A stretch of 64,000 nt of DNA from Denitrobaculum tricleocarpae (lineage in GTDB: Bacteria > Pseudomonadota > Alphaproteobacteria > Kiloniellales > Kiloniellaceae): positions 1-64,000 of the forward strand of contig NZ_ML660060.1 in the NCBI RefSeq assembly GCF_007004665.1, read 5' to 3'. The translations under genes and the position numbers were made by a program. The notes under the pieces are model-generated. The model saw nothing but the letters and a program-made list of their open reading frames with translations. It did not search any database and was not told where the DNA came from. Positions 1-7,535 of this stretch are shown here, in pieces; position 1 is the first letter of the stretch; the number at the start of each line of letters is the position of its first letter.

Positions 1-264
1 AACGGCGCGCCCGAAACCTGAACAAAACATCGGTTCGCGAAACCGAAGGTCTTATGAGGACGAGCGCGCGCGGATACCCATCGTGGCCAGAAGCAAAGAC
101 CGCTTCACTCAAAGGCCGGATACATTAGCGCAGACTGCAAGTCGCCAGAACGCAACCTTCACCTTGTAAGAAAGGGGCGGGCCATACATGTTTTATGCGT
201 CAGGTATAGATGCGTTCCGCACCGTTCGAGACGTGATCCCGATTAATTGCCTAGTGTGCGGTAA

Positions 265-528
265 CTAGTCAGAAGTTCTGAGTGCCACCTGACCTCTATC
301 CAGCTCCATCGCATTCATTGCATCCATGATGGCGGCCTTTTGCTCTGAGGATATTGCAATGTCGCCTTCCAGAAGCACATCGACGAGGGTTTCCATCGCG
401 AGCCCCCACTCATTATGTTCGTATAGATATGCACGAATGTCCTCGGCATCAGCAGAAGCCACGCGAGACTTGGTCAACTCAAAAGCCGTTTTTGAGAGCT
501 GCTTACATATTTTGGAACTATACGTCAT
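265..528 (-). CDS. MafI-like immunity protein (orphan)
   Basis: An 87-residue acidic protein. Its middle, with the run EHNEWGLAMETLVDVLLE followed by a short DIAISSEQ segment, has the pattern I recognise from MafI-family immunity proteins, small cytoplasmic proteins that neutralise secreted polymorphic toxins. The family is usually 80-100 residues, so the gene looks full length. No toxin gene with a recognisable delivery domain lies beside it; the upstream neighbour is outside the window and the downstream gene at 691 is unrelated. It may be a stand-alone immunity gene or the remnant of a toxin cassette. Base composition here is lower in GC than in the operons further on, which fits horizontal acquisition. 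The family call rests on motif resemblance only. Confidence 0.6.
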   Translation of the reverse strand: MTYSSKICKQLSKTAFELTKSRVASADAEDIRAYLYEHNEWGLAMETLVDVLLEGDIAISSEQKAAIMDAMNAMELDRGQVALRTSD

Positions 529-690
529 TCGTTGATGTGACCGAGTTCAGGTTCAGTTTTGTGCGTTGATTGAAGTTGTATTGGGCACAATTTTGGACCT
601 GACACCGTTCCCGCACTGTAAATCTGGACCAAGTGTGACTATTTATAGTGGTATAGGTGGGTTCGGGTAATTCAGAGACTGCGAGGGTAA

Positions 691-1167
691 TTGGGATTGG
701 GTTTGGTGCGGAAAATCCTGTCGTTTCCGAAGAGACTCGTTTTTGCAATTCAGCACGGATACCGGTGGTACAAAGTTGATATTTCTTGCCAGGAACGGAA
801 GTTTGAAAAGGCTTTGGCGATTCTGCAAAAAATGACGCGGCGTCACCCCGCTAGAGTCAAGTTAAGCCTCAAAAAGGCTCAAGTTCTATATGCTCTCTCC
901 AGGTATCAGGCCTCTCTGACAGAGTTGGATGCCATCGTGCCGGTGCTCGAGACAGGCGGTAAACTCAGCGACGCTGAGAAGCAGTATTGCTTCGCTTATC
1001 TCTACTGGCTGGCTTTGTGTATAAAGGTCAAAACCGGCGCTGATCAGAAGAGAATGCTTGCTCAATTGCGCGACGTGAATATCAGAGCTATTGATCTGGC
1101 AAAGGTGCCGCGCGTCTGGAGATCCAATTTCCCGCTGCGGCTTCACCCGAATTGGGAGGAGCCTTAA
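691..1167 (+). CDS. Hypothetical protein, possible TPR-like helical protein
   Basis: A 158-residue basic protein that I do not recognise. Residues about 30-85 form alternating amphipathic helices (ERKFEKALAILQKMTRRHP, then a second similar pair), resembling one or two tetratricopeptide-type repeats, which usually mediate protein-protein contact. There is no signal peptide or membrane segment. An in-frame TAA lies immediately before the TTG at 691; a GTG at 706 is an alternative start, and neither has a clear ribosome binding site. The gene is flanked by non-coding DNA on both sides and has no operon partner. The function cannot be inferred. Confidence 0.5.
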   Translation: MGLGLVRKILSFPKRLVFAIQHGYRWYKVDISCQERKFEKALAILQKMTRRHPARVKLSLKKAQVLYALSRYQASLTELDAIVPVLETGGKLSDAEKQYCFAYLYWLALCIKVKTGADQKRMLAQLRDVNIRAIDLAKVPRVWRSNFPLRLHPNWEEP

Positions 1168-1332
1168 TCGACGTCCGATAGCTGGCTGGGATAAGATCCC
1201 AAGTTATGCGTCTGGCGTTCCTGCGCTCTGCGTCGATCGGAACCTGACCTACATCATACGACCTCTTCTTCTCTTCGCTACACTAGCGTCGTCAAGCTTC
1301 ACTGCTCTTTCGTTTGTGGAGAGGCACACCCC

Positions 1333-2340
1333 ATGAAGGCGATGCTGCTGAGAAAGACCGGGCCGGTCGGGGCGGAGGACGCCCCGCTGGAATTCGCTGA
1401 AGTTCCCACTCCCGAGCCAGGGCGGGGAGAGATCCGGGTGCGCGTCGCCGCCTGCGGGGTTTGCCATACGGAGCTGGACGAGATCGAGGGGCGGACGCCG
1501 CCGCCCAACCTGCCGGTGATCCCGGGGCACGAGGTGATCGGGCGGGTCGATAAGCTCGGGGCGGGGGCCGGGCGTTTCAAGGTCGGGGAGCGGGTCGGGG
1601 TCGGCTGGATTCATTCCTCCTCTGGGGCGGTGGACGAGAACATCGATCCCGCTTTCGAAGCCACCGGGCGGGATGTGAACGGTGGCTATGCGGAATTCAT
1701 GACCGTGGGCGAGACCTACGCCGCGCCGATTCCCGAGGTCTTCGGGGACGCGGAGGCGGCGCCGCTGCTCTGCGCGGGGGCGGTCGGCTACCGCTCGCTC
1801 AAGCTCGCCGAGCTGCAGGACGGGCAGCGCCTGGGCTTCACGGGCTTTGGCGGCTCCGCGCATCTGGTGCTGCAGCTCGCGCGGCATCTCACTCCCAATT
1901 CCGAGTTTTTCGTTTTTGCGCGTGACCGAAGCGCCCGGGACTTCGCGCTGGAACTGGGTGCGGTCTGGGCGGGGGATACGCACGAGCGCGCGCCGGAAGA
2001 CTTGCACGCGATCATTGACACCACCCCGGCCTGGAAACCGGTGGTCGAGGCCCTGGCCAACCTGCGGCCCGGCGGGCGGCTGGTGATCAATGCGATCCGG
2101 AAGGAAGAGGGGGACAAGGATTATCTCCAGAGCCTCAGCTACGAGCGGCACCTCTGGCTGGAAAAGGAGATCAAGTCCGTGGCCAACGTGACCCACCTGG
2201 ATATCTCGGAGTTCCTCGCCCTGGCCGCCGAGATCCCGATCCGTCCGGAGGTCGAAACCTACACGCTCGCCGACGCCAACCGGGCGCTGATCGATCTGAA
2301 ACACAAACCGGTGCGCGGCGCGAAGGTGCTGGTGATGTGA
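1333..2340 (+). CDS. Zinc-dependent alcohol dehydrogenase family protein lacking the structural zinc site
   Basis: A 335-residue medium-chain dehydrogenase/reductase, expected to oxidise an alcohol with NAD(P). The N-terminal GroES-like domain holds the catalytic zinc ligands Cys44 (in CGVCHTEL) and His66 (in PGHEV), and a Cys near residue 148 (LLCAGAVGYRSL). A Rossmann fold follows with GFTGFGGSAH. In classical members the loop after GVGW carries four cysteines that bind a structural zinc; here that loop is IHSSSGAVDENIDPAF with no cysteine, so the structural zinc is absent. The length is normal. The start ATG is preceded by GGAGAGG at good distance. It is monocistronic, with the GNAT gene downstream after a 136 bp gap. 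The substrate is unknown. Confidence 0.85.
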   Translation: MKAMLLRKTGPVGAEDAPLEFAEVPTPEPGRGEIRVRVAACGVCHTELDEIEGRTPPPNLPVIPGHEVIGRVDKLGAGAGRFKVGERVGVGWIHSSSGAVDENIDPAFEATGRDVNGGYAEFMTVGETYAAPIPEVFGDAEAAPLLCAGAVGYRSLKLAELQDGQRLGFTGFGGSAHLVLQLARHLTPNSEFFVFARDRSARDFALELGAVWAGDTHERAPEDLHAIIDTTPAWKPVVEALANLRPGGRLVINAIRKEEGDKDYLQSLSYERHLWLEKEIKSVANVTHLDISEFLALAAEIPIRPEVETYTLADANRALIDLKHKPVRGAKVLVM

Positions 2341-2476
2341 CGGGAATGAGGTCCGGATCCTGGTCCCGGGTATGCTTGTTGAACAACGCCCGAAAGACTT
2401 TTCGATCCCGCTTTTCTATCACCCGAGTTCGAGCCGTCTGATAGACTGCACGGTCCGTGCATAGGGATTCATTACG

Positions 2477-2923
2477 CTGACTGACACGCAAGCCACAGTA
2501 AGACCGGCCCAGAGCGGCGATGCCGAAGCGGTCGCCCGGCTGATCACGCAGCTCGGCTACCCCTGCACGGTAGAGCAGATGCGGACGCGGCTCGCGGCGA
2601 TGGCGGACGGGGAGCAGTATGCGACCTTCGTTGCTGAGGTTGGTGGGGCCGTGGTTGGCATGGCCGGTGCCTTCGTCGGCCGGATCTATGAAGAAGACGC
2701 GCCGGTGGGGCGTATCCTTGCCCTGGCTGTCGACAAGGGATTACGGGGACAGAATATCGGATCCCTGCTGCTGCGCGCGGCCGAGAATTGGGTAAGGTCT
2801 CAGGGGGCGGCGATGCTCCTGGTGAATAGCGGGAGCCACAGAGAGGACGCGCACCGTTTTTATAAAACCGCAGGTTATGCGCTCAAGGGGCTCTCCTTCG
2901 CTAAGGGCCTGGTGAAAAGGTAG
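2477..2923 (+). CDS. GNAT family N-acetyltransferase with non-ATG start
   Basis: An acetyl-CoA-dependent GNAT acetyltransferase. Motif A is visible (ILALAVDKGLRGQNIGSLLL, with the R/QxxGxG pyrophosphate loop), followed by the AHRFYKTAGY motif B region. The first ATG in frame, at 2579, would remove strand beta-1 and helix 1. The reading frame is open upstream to an in-frame TAG at 2462 and encodes TVRPAQSGDAEAVARLITQL, the usual GNAT opening. No ATG, GTG or TTG exists in that stretch, so translation most likely begins at CTG 2477, with AGGGA at 2463-2467 as ribosome binding site; ATT 2471 is another possibility. That gives about 148 residues, normal for the family. The acetylated substrate is unknown. 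Confidence 0.75.
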   Translation: MTDTQATVRPAQSGDAEAVARLITQLGYPCTVEQMRTRLAAMADGEQYATFVAEVGGAVVGMAGAFVGRIYEEDAPVGRILALAVDKGLRGQNIGSLLLRAAENWVRSQGAAMLLVNSGSHREDAHRFYKTAGYALKGLSFAKGLVKR

Positions 2924-3201
2924 GCAGGTGCCTGTCGCGGCCTGACTGTAAATCGCTGCACGCAAAGGCCTGGTAACGGCCTGCCGGTACCGGAGAGACA
3001 CTGCGGTTTGAGCTGGGACTGCACAGAACTTGGGCTTCACTTAACTCAATTTAATTCTTCTTTCAGACCTGCTGCTTAGCTTTCCACGCGCGAGTGGGTT
3101 TCAGACGAACGCGTGCATGCAGGAGGCCCGAGGGGCGCTCAGTCGCCTTCCGGCGGGTGCCGGCCCGGGGAGACCGGCCACCGCCTTTCGGGGAAAGATC
3201 C

Positions 3202-3263
3202 AGAGCAGATCCGGTTTAGATGGAATCGCCTTCGGCGATCCGTCGTACCGGTGAATCTGCTCT
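3202..3263. repeat. Palindromic element 1
   Basis: AGAGCAGAT (3202-3210) pairs with ATCTGCTCT (3255-3263), CCGGT with ACCGG, and ATCGCC with GGCGAT around a TTC loop at the centre. A REP-like intergenic palindrome. Confidence 0.75.
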
Positions 3264-3275
3264 AACACTATGATG

Positions 3276-3339
3276 TAGAGCGGGTTCACATGTTTTAGCG
3301 AAAACACAGAGTGTTTCCGTTAAAACATGACGCGCTCTA
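3276..3339. repeat. Palindromic element 2
   Basis: TAGAGCG (3276-3282) pairs with CGCTCTA (3333-3339), CATGTTTTA (3289-3297) with TAAAACATG (3321-3329), and AAACAC with GTGTTT around an AGA loop. It abuts the ribosome binding site of the chemoreceptor gene. Confidence 0.8.
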
Positions 3340-3349
3340 GGGGATAAAC

Positions 3350-5047
3350 GTGATCAACGACATGAAAATCAAAACGCGGCTGATACTTGGTTTCAGCTCG
3401 GTCATCCTGCTCATGATCGGCCTGACCGTGATCGCGATCACGCAGGTCAACCAGATTAACCGCGCCCTGCATGAGATCAACGAAGTCAACTCGGTCAAGC
3501 AGCGCTATGCGATCAACTTCCGGGGCTCGGTTCACGACCGGGCGATCCTGGTGCGCGACGTGACCCTGCTGCCGGATCCGGCGGAACTGCCGGCCGTGCT
3601 GGGGGAAATCGATCAACTGGCTGCCGACTACGCGACCGCCGCGCAGAACATGGATGCGCTTTTCGAGGCGCAGATGGAGATGGGCGACGAGGAGCGCAGG
3701 ATCCTGGAGTCGATCAAGGAGATCGAGGCGACGACCCTGCCGCTGTTCGCGCAGATTATTTCCCTGCAGCAGGCCGGCCAGGGTGAAGAGGCCCGGCGCA
3801 TCCTGATGGAGCAGGCACGTCCGGCTTCCGTGACCTGGCTGGCGCGGATCAACGAATTTATCGATCTGGAGGAAGCGAAGAACCAGATGGTCGGTGCGGA
3901 TGTCGATATGATCGCCTCACGCTTTGCCATTCTGATGCTGCTGCTGGCCGCTGCGGCAACCGTGATCAGCCTCGGCTTTGTCTGGTGGGCGATCCGCTCG
4001 ATCATGCCGCTGCGCAATCTGACCTGCGACATGCTGAAGCTTGCCGAGGGGGATTTGAGTGTCGAGATTCCGCCGGTGAGGTCCCGGGACGAGGTGGGCG
4101 AGATCACCAAGGCGGTTCTGGTGTTCCGCGACAACGCGCTGGAGTTCAAGCGTCTGGAGGAAGAACAGAAGGCCAGGGAAGCGCGGCAGGCGAGCGAGCG
4201 CAGGGAAGAGATGACGCGTATGGCCGATGAGTTCGATCAGCGCGTCGGCTCGGTGGTTTCCGCCGTCGAGCGCGCGGCCGTCGACATGCAGGGGCTGGCC
4301 TCGGGCCTGAGCGAGACCATGGCGCAGACCACCTCGCGCAGCGCCGCGATGGATTCGGTCTCTAAAGAAGCCTCGGGCAGTGTTCAGACGGCGGCCCAGG
4401 CGACCGAGGCGCTCTCCGCCTCGATCCGTGAGATCTCCTCGAACGTTGCCGATACAGCCGAGACCGCCAAGGCCTGTGCTCTCTCCGCGGAGACCTCCCA
4501 GAGCAAGCTGACCGACCTGCAGAGCGCGGTAGACGAAATCGACGGCGTGATCAAATCGATCAATGACGTGGCGGAACAGACCAACCTCCTGGCTCTGAAC
4601 GCCACCATCGAGGCGGCGCGCGCAGGCGAAGCGGGTAAGGGTTTCGCGGTGGTGGCGACCGAGGTGAAATCCCTGGCCGGACAGACCCACAAGATGACCG
4701 AGGAAATCTCCCAGAAGGTCGCCGACGTGAAATCCAGCGCCGAGGCGACGGCCGGCAGTGTCCTGGACATTCTCGGCCGAATTCAGTCGGTGGACGAGAA
4801 GACCGCCAGCGTTTCGACGGCCATCGAGCAGCAGGATGCTTCGACCCAGGAGATCAACGACAACATCCAGGCGGCCTCGAACGGCACCAAGGAAGTCTCG
4901 CGCAACATCGACAGCGTGCGCAGCGCCGCCGAGGACTCCTCGGCCTCCGCGGAAACCATGAAGTCCGCCGCGGACGGCCTGTCGGTCCAGGCGGTCAACC
5001 TGAAGCAGGCGGTCGACACCTTCCTAAGCGAGGTGCGCGAGGGGTAA
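3350..5047 (+). CDS. Methyl-accepting chemotaxis protein
   Basis: A 565-residue transmembrane chemoreceptor that signals through CheA/CheW. TM1 spans about residues 12-32, then a four-helix-bundle periplasmic sensor (about 35-190), TM2 (about 190-212), a HAMP domain (about 213-265), and the cytoplasmic MCP signalling domain. The signalling hairpin tip is clear at about 409-445 ([34 protein letters not shown]). The GTG start at 3350 has AGGGG just upstream; ATG 3362 would also leave TM1 intact but has no ribosome binding site. The ribosome binding site sits directly against the end of a palindromic element (3276-3339), so mRNA folding could influence translation. No che genes are nearby, so it is an orphan receptor. 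The ligand is unknown. Confidence 0.95.
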   Translation: MINDMKIKTRLILGFSSVILLMIGLTVIAITQVNQINRALHEINEVNSVKQRYAINFRGSVHDRAILVRDVTLLPDPAELPAVLGEIDQLAADYATAAQNMDALFEAQMEMGDEERRILESIKEIEATTLPLFAQIISLQQAGQGEEARRILMEQARPASVTWLARINEFIDLEEAKNQMVGADVDMIASRFAILMLLLAAAATVISLGFVWWAIRSIMPLRNLTCDMLKLAEGDLSVEIPPVRSRDEVGEITKAVLVFRDNALEFKRLEEEQKAREARQASERREEMTRMADEFDQRVGSVVSAVERAAVDMQGLASGLSETMAQTTSRSAAMDSVSKEASGSVQTAAQATEALSASIREISSNVADTAETAKACALSAETSQSKLTDLQSAVDEIDGVIKSINDVAEQTNLLALNATIEAARAGEAGKGFAVVATEVKSLAGQTHKMTEEISQKVADVKSSAEATAGSVLDILGRIQSVDEKTASVSTAIEQQDASTQEINDNIQAASNGTKEVSRNIDSVRSAAEDSSASAETMKSAADGLSVQAVNLKQAVDTFLSEVREG

Positions 5048-5086
5048 GTGGGGCATGGCGCTGGGGTGATGGGCTGTCCGCGGTAA

Positions 5087-6133
5087 TTAAAAGAAGCTCG
5101 CGCGGCGGATCTTGAACAGGGTTCCGGTCTCTGGGTCGAAATGCCATCCACGACGCTTGGGGAAGAAGGTGTTGCCGCCGAGCTGGATGCCCGACACTCG
5201 AATGGCAGCGTGTTTAGCCTCAGGATAGTATAAGATGAGACCTGGCTGATCGAGTAACAGCGTTGCCTTTCCTTCCAGGAATTGGATGGGCCGGACAAAA
5301 TGATTAAGAGGCATTTCTTGGGTGCGGTATCCGCGGCCGGCGGAGTGTCCCGTTTGCAAGATAACCTCTTTCCTCTGGCCCAGTTCCAGGCCACGTTCAC
5401 TTCTTGGTAATTGCGCCAGTCCCGGCTTCAGCCTTTCCTCCGCGATGCTCGTGAATTCACTGGCCGCGTCCAGCACCTCGAAGAGTTCAGGAATCTCCCG
5501 CCATTCTTCCTTCGTTACGACATGGGCAAACATCCCTTCAAGACGTCTTTCAGCGTGCTCTTTCTCTAACCAGGGTACAGCGGGGGTGAGATCAGGTGGG
5601 TCGCAGTTAATTGATTTTCCTGCTGCAATTTCCGAGACTCTGATACGAGTTGATGGCAGCTCGTAGTATGATTCAGAGACAATTGCTTCGACTACTGAAG
5701 GGGCTTTCGCGTCGTCGAAGTAGTAAGCATAGGGATAGGCCGGTGCCTTATGGTGTTGTTCTCTGGCCCGGTGCAATACCCTCATATCCTTATGAGGGAC
5801 TTTGAAAAGAACCGCTGCGCCGGACGGGAGTTTTTGAGACACCCAGTTGGGACGGTGCACAAACGCCGTATTGGCGTAGGCCAAGGGGTTGGTGGTGTGA
5901 TAGGTCGCACTCCAGACGGTGGAAACGAGCGTGTAGTCGTTCCCTTCAACACTGAACTTGATGGTCAGCGGGGTGCACCTGGACGTTTGCGGCGATACGA
6001 TATAAGGGGCCAAAAGCTTCCAGCCGATCGCGAGGACTGGAGTAGCGACCAGTAAATTGATCAAGAGAACCGGAACGCATCCGAGCAGGAGGGTAATGCA
6101 CTGTCCAATGCGGAGTATCGGGCTTTTAGTCAT
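5087..6133 (-). CDS. Hypothetical membrane-anchored protein
   Basis: A 348-residue protein that I cannot place in a family. Residues about 8-50 contain a long hydrophobic stretch (two closely spaced membrane segments or a signal anchor). The rest is a soluble region with several Trp, Tyr and His residues, and looks periplasmic. It is convergent with the chemoreceptor gene, 39 bp from its end, and divergent from the ArsR gene. Codon and base usage are visibly less GC-rich than in neighbouring genes, which suggests it may have been acquired. The evidence that it is a real gene is its length, a plausible membrane anchor and the absence of a better frame. Nothing in the context suggests a function. 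Confidence 0.6.
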   Translation of the reverse strand: MTKSPILRIGQCITLLLGCVPVLLINLLVATPVLAIGWKLLAPYIVSPQTSRCTPLTIKFSVEGNDYTLVSTVWSATYHTTNPLAYANTAFVHRPNWVSQKLPSGAAVLFKVPHKDMRVLHRAREQHHKAPAYPYAYYFDDAKAPSVVEAIVSESYYELPSTRIRVSEIAAGKSINCDPPDLTPAVPWLEKEHAERRLEGMFAHVVTKEEWREIPELFEVLDAASEFTSIAEERLKPGLAQLPRSERGLELGQRKEVILQTGHSAGRGYRTQEMPLNHFVRPIQFLEGKATLLLDQPGLILYYPEAKHAAIRVSGIQLGGNTFFPKRRGWHFDPETGTLFKIRRASFF

Positions 6134-6323
6134 GAAACGATTTCACGATCAAATGGTTGTTTATCCATTAAGCAAGTTCTCATTATGAGGGTTTTTTGCA
6201 CATGGTGTCCGCTCTGTAACCAGTCTTTTTTTTTCGAACACGTCCGTTTTTAAATCCCTCGCGAAATCTCCTTCTATTCAGCTGGAGCGATCTTTGGGGG
6301 CTTTAAGGACTGAGTTAAGGTCC

Positions 6324-6361
6324 TTGACGAAGTTTATTCATTTATATAACAAATAAGTTAT
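6324..6361 (+). promoter_or_regulatory. ArsR promoter/operator
   Basis: TTGACG (6324-6329) and TATAAC (6345-6350) form a promoter-like pair with a short 15 bp spacer. ATAAC (6346-6350) and GTTAT (6357-6361) form a dyad that overlaps the -10 element and the start codon. Confidence 0.5.
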
Positions 6362-6725
6362 GGAACAAATTGGTTATACGCCTCAGCCTCAGAACCTGGA
6401 CGCGGTCTTCGCGGCGCTGGCGGATCCGACACGCAGGGCGATTCTGTCGCGGCTGGCGTCGGGGCAGGCCTCGGTGAACGAACTGGCCGAGCCCTTTGAG
6501 ATGAGCCAGCCGGCGGTCTCCAAGCATCTGAAGGTGCTGGAGCGGGCGGGACTGGTGGAGCGGGATATCGACAGGCAGCGCCGGCCCGCGCGTCTGAAGG
6601 CCGAGCCCATGGCGGCTGCGGTGCGCTGGCTGGAGGAATTCCAGCGCTTCTGGACCTCGAGCTTCGATGAGCTGGATGGCTTGCTCGAAGAACTGAAGGA
6701 CGCGGAACGGCAAAACCAAAAGTGA
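6360..6725 (+). CDS. ArsR/SmtB family transcriptional regulator
   Basis: A 121-residue winged-helix repressor. The helix-turn-helix core is clear (FAALADPTRRAILSRLASGQ, then EMSQPAVSKHLKVLERAGLV). The metal-binding ELCVCDL motif of ArsR/SmtB sensors is absent, so it belongs to the group that pairs with SRPBCC/AHSA1 proteins instead of sensing metals. Such a gene follows 69 bp downstream. The ATG at 6360 has no Shine-Dalgarno sequence, and a promoter-like TATAAC lies only 10 bp upstream, which suggests a leaderless mRNA. ATAAC/GTTAT half-sites overlap the start codon, consistent with autoregulation. Confidence 0.9.
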   Translation: MEQIGYTPQPQNLDAVFAALADPTRRAILSRLASGQASVNELAEPFEMSQPAVSKHLKVLERAGLVERDIDRQRRPARLKAEPMAAAVRWLEEFQRFWTSSFDELDGLLEELKDAERQNQK

Positions 6726-6794
6726 CACGGCGTGGCTGTTGGGCACCGGTAAAGTAGAGCCCAAAACAAAAACCTAAAAATAAGGAAAACGAGA

Positions 6795-7289
6795 ATGAGT
6801 GAGCTGCCGACCTATGTGCTGGAGCGCGTCTTCGATGCGCCGCGCGAGCTGGTGTGGAAGACCTGGACGGAACCGAAGCTTCTGGCGCGCTGGTACGGGC
6901 CGAACGTGGAGACCATCGTGCATCGTCTTGACGTGAAGCCAGGCGGGCTCTGGCTCAACGAGATGAAGTGGGGCGGGAACTCCCATTACGAGCGGGTGGA
7001 ATACACCGAGGTCACGCCGCCGGAGCGGCTGGTCTGGCTGCACTCGACGGCCGATGCGGAGTGGAACCTCAGCCCGAACGCCATGATGCCGGACTGGCCG
7101 CGCGTGCTGCTGACCACCGTAACCTTCGAGGAGGAAAACGGCCGGACCACCATGCGCCTGACCTGGGTGCCGCACGAGGCGAGCGCGGCCGAGATCGCCT
7201 GCTTCGCCGCTGCCATGGGCGGCATGGGCAAGGGCTGGGGCGGCGGCATGGCGCTGCTGGAAGAGCTGCTGGCGGAACTGCAGGCTTAA
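6795..7289 (+). CDS. SRPBCC (AHSA1-like) domain protein
   Basis: A 164-residue single-domain protein of the SRPBCC/AHSA1 fold, a helix-grip cavity that binds hydrophobic ligands. The opening YVLERVFDAPRELVWKTWTE and the YxEVTPPERLVW segment are typical of the family, and the length is standard. It is cotranscribed with the ArsR gene, an arrangement repeated across many proteobacteria; the SRPBCC protein is thought to act with, or be controlled by, the regulator. AAGGAAAA precedes the ATG at 6795. The ligand and any enzymatic role are unknown. A long hairpin follows the stop codon. Confidence 0.85.
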   Translation: MSELPTYVLERVFDAPRELVWKTWTEPKLLARWYGPNVETIVHRLDVKPGGLWLNEMKWGGNSHYERVEYTEVTPPERLVWLHSTADAEWNLSPNAMMPDWPRVLLTTVTFEEENGRTTMRLTWVPHEASAAEIACFAAAMGGMGKGWGGGMALLEELLAELQA

Positions 7290-7299
7290 GGGCAAGCGC

Positions 7300-7340
7300 G
7301 CTGCGTCGGGTCTGGCATGATTGCCATTACCTGACGCAGC
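7300..7340. terminator. Long stem-loop between convergent genes
   Basis: GCTGCGTC pairs with GACGCAGC, continuing with GGT/ACC and TGGCA/TGCCA around a TGAT loop, giving about 16 paired bases. There is no T-run, so it is not a textbook intrinsic terminator. Its place between the end of the SRPBCC gene and the end of the small membrane ORF on the other strand suggests a bidirectional terminator or mRNA 3' stabiliser. Confidence 0.6.
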
Positions 7341-7379
7341 TCTCGCGATGGCGCGGCGATCAGGATGGTCGCCTCTTTT

Positions 7380-7535
7380 TCAAAAGCACCCGATAAAGGT
7401 CAGGTCCAGGAGGATCGCGTTGCCCCGGACGGCCCAGAGGTGAATTGCGCCGAGGAGCAGCAGGGTGAGGGCCGCGCCGGTGAAAGCCGGAAACATACTG
7501 CCTGCAATTCGCCGTGTTGTGCCCTGCGTCATCAT
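7380..7535 (-). CDS. Small single-pass membrane protein coupled to the MFS transporter
   Basis: A 51-residue ORF starting MMTQGTTRRIAGSMF with one hydrophobic segment (about residues 14-36) and a short polar tail. Its ATG overlaps the TGA of the MFS gene in an ATGA arrangement, a classic sign of translational coupling. It is too small for most gene callers. I do not recognise the sequence. Small membrane proteins encoded this way sometimes act as accessory subunits of the transporter before them; that role is inference here. Against it: no homologue evidence is available, and conservation is unknown. Confidence 0.5.
   Translation of the reverse strand: MMTQGTTRRIAGSMFPAFTGAALTLLLLGAIHLWAVRGNAILLDLTFIGCF

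Larger units (their letters stand above)
2924..3349. other. 426-bp intergenic region with two palindromic elements
   Basis: Between the GNAT and chemoreceptor genes; no supported gene. Its 3' half is occupied by two palindromes annotated separately. The 5' half shows nothing I can identify. Confidence 0.7.

Noticed and set aside
24-50. CGGTT/AACCG hairpin near the window start
   Set aside because: Five-base stem, no T-run, no gene context; too weak to annotate.
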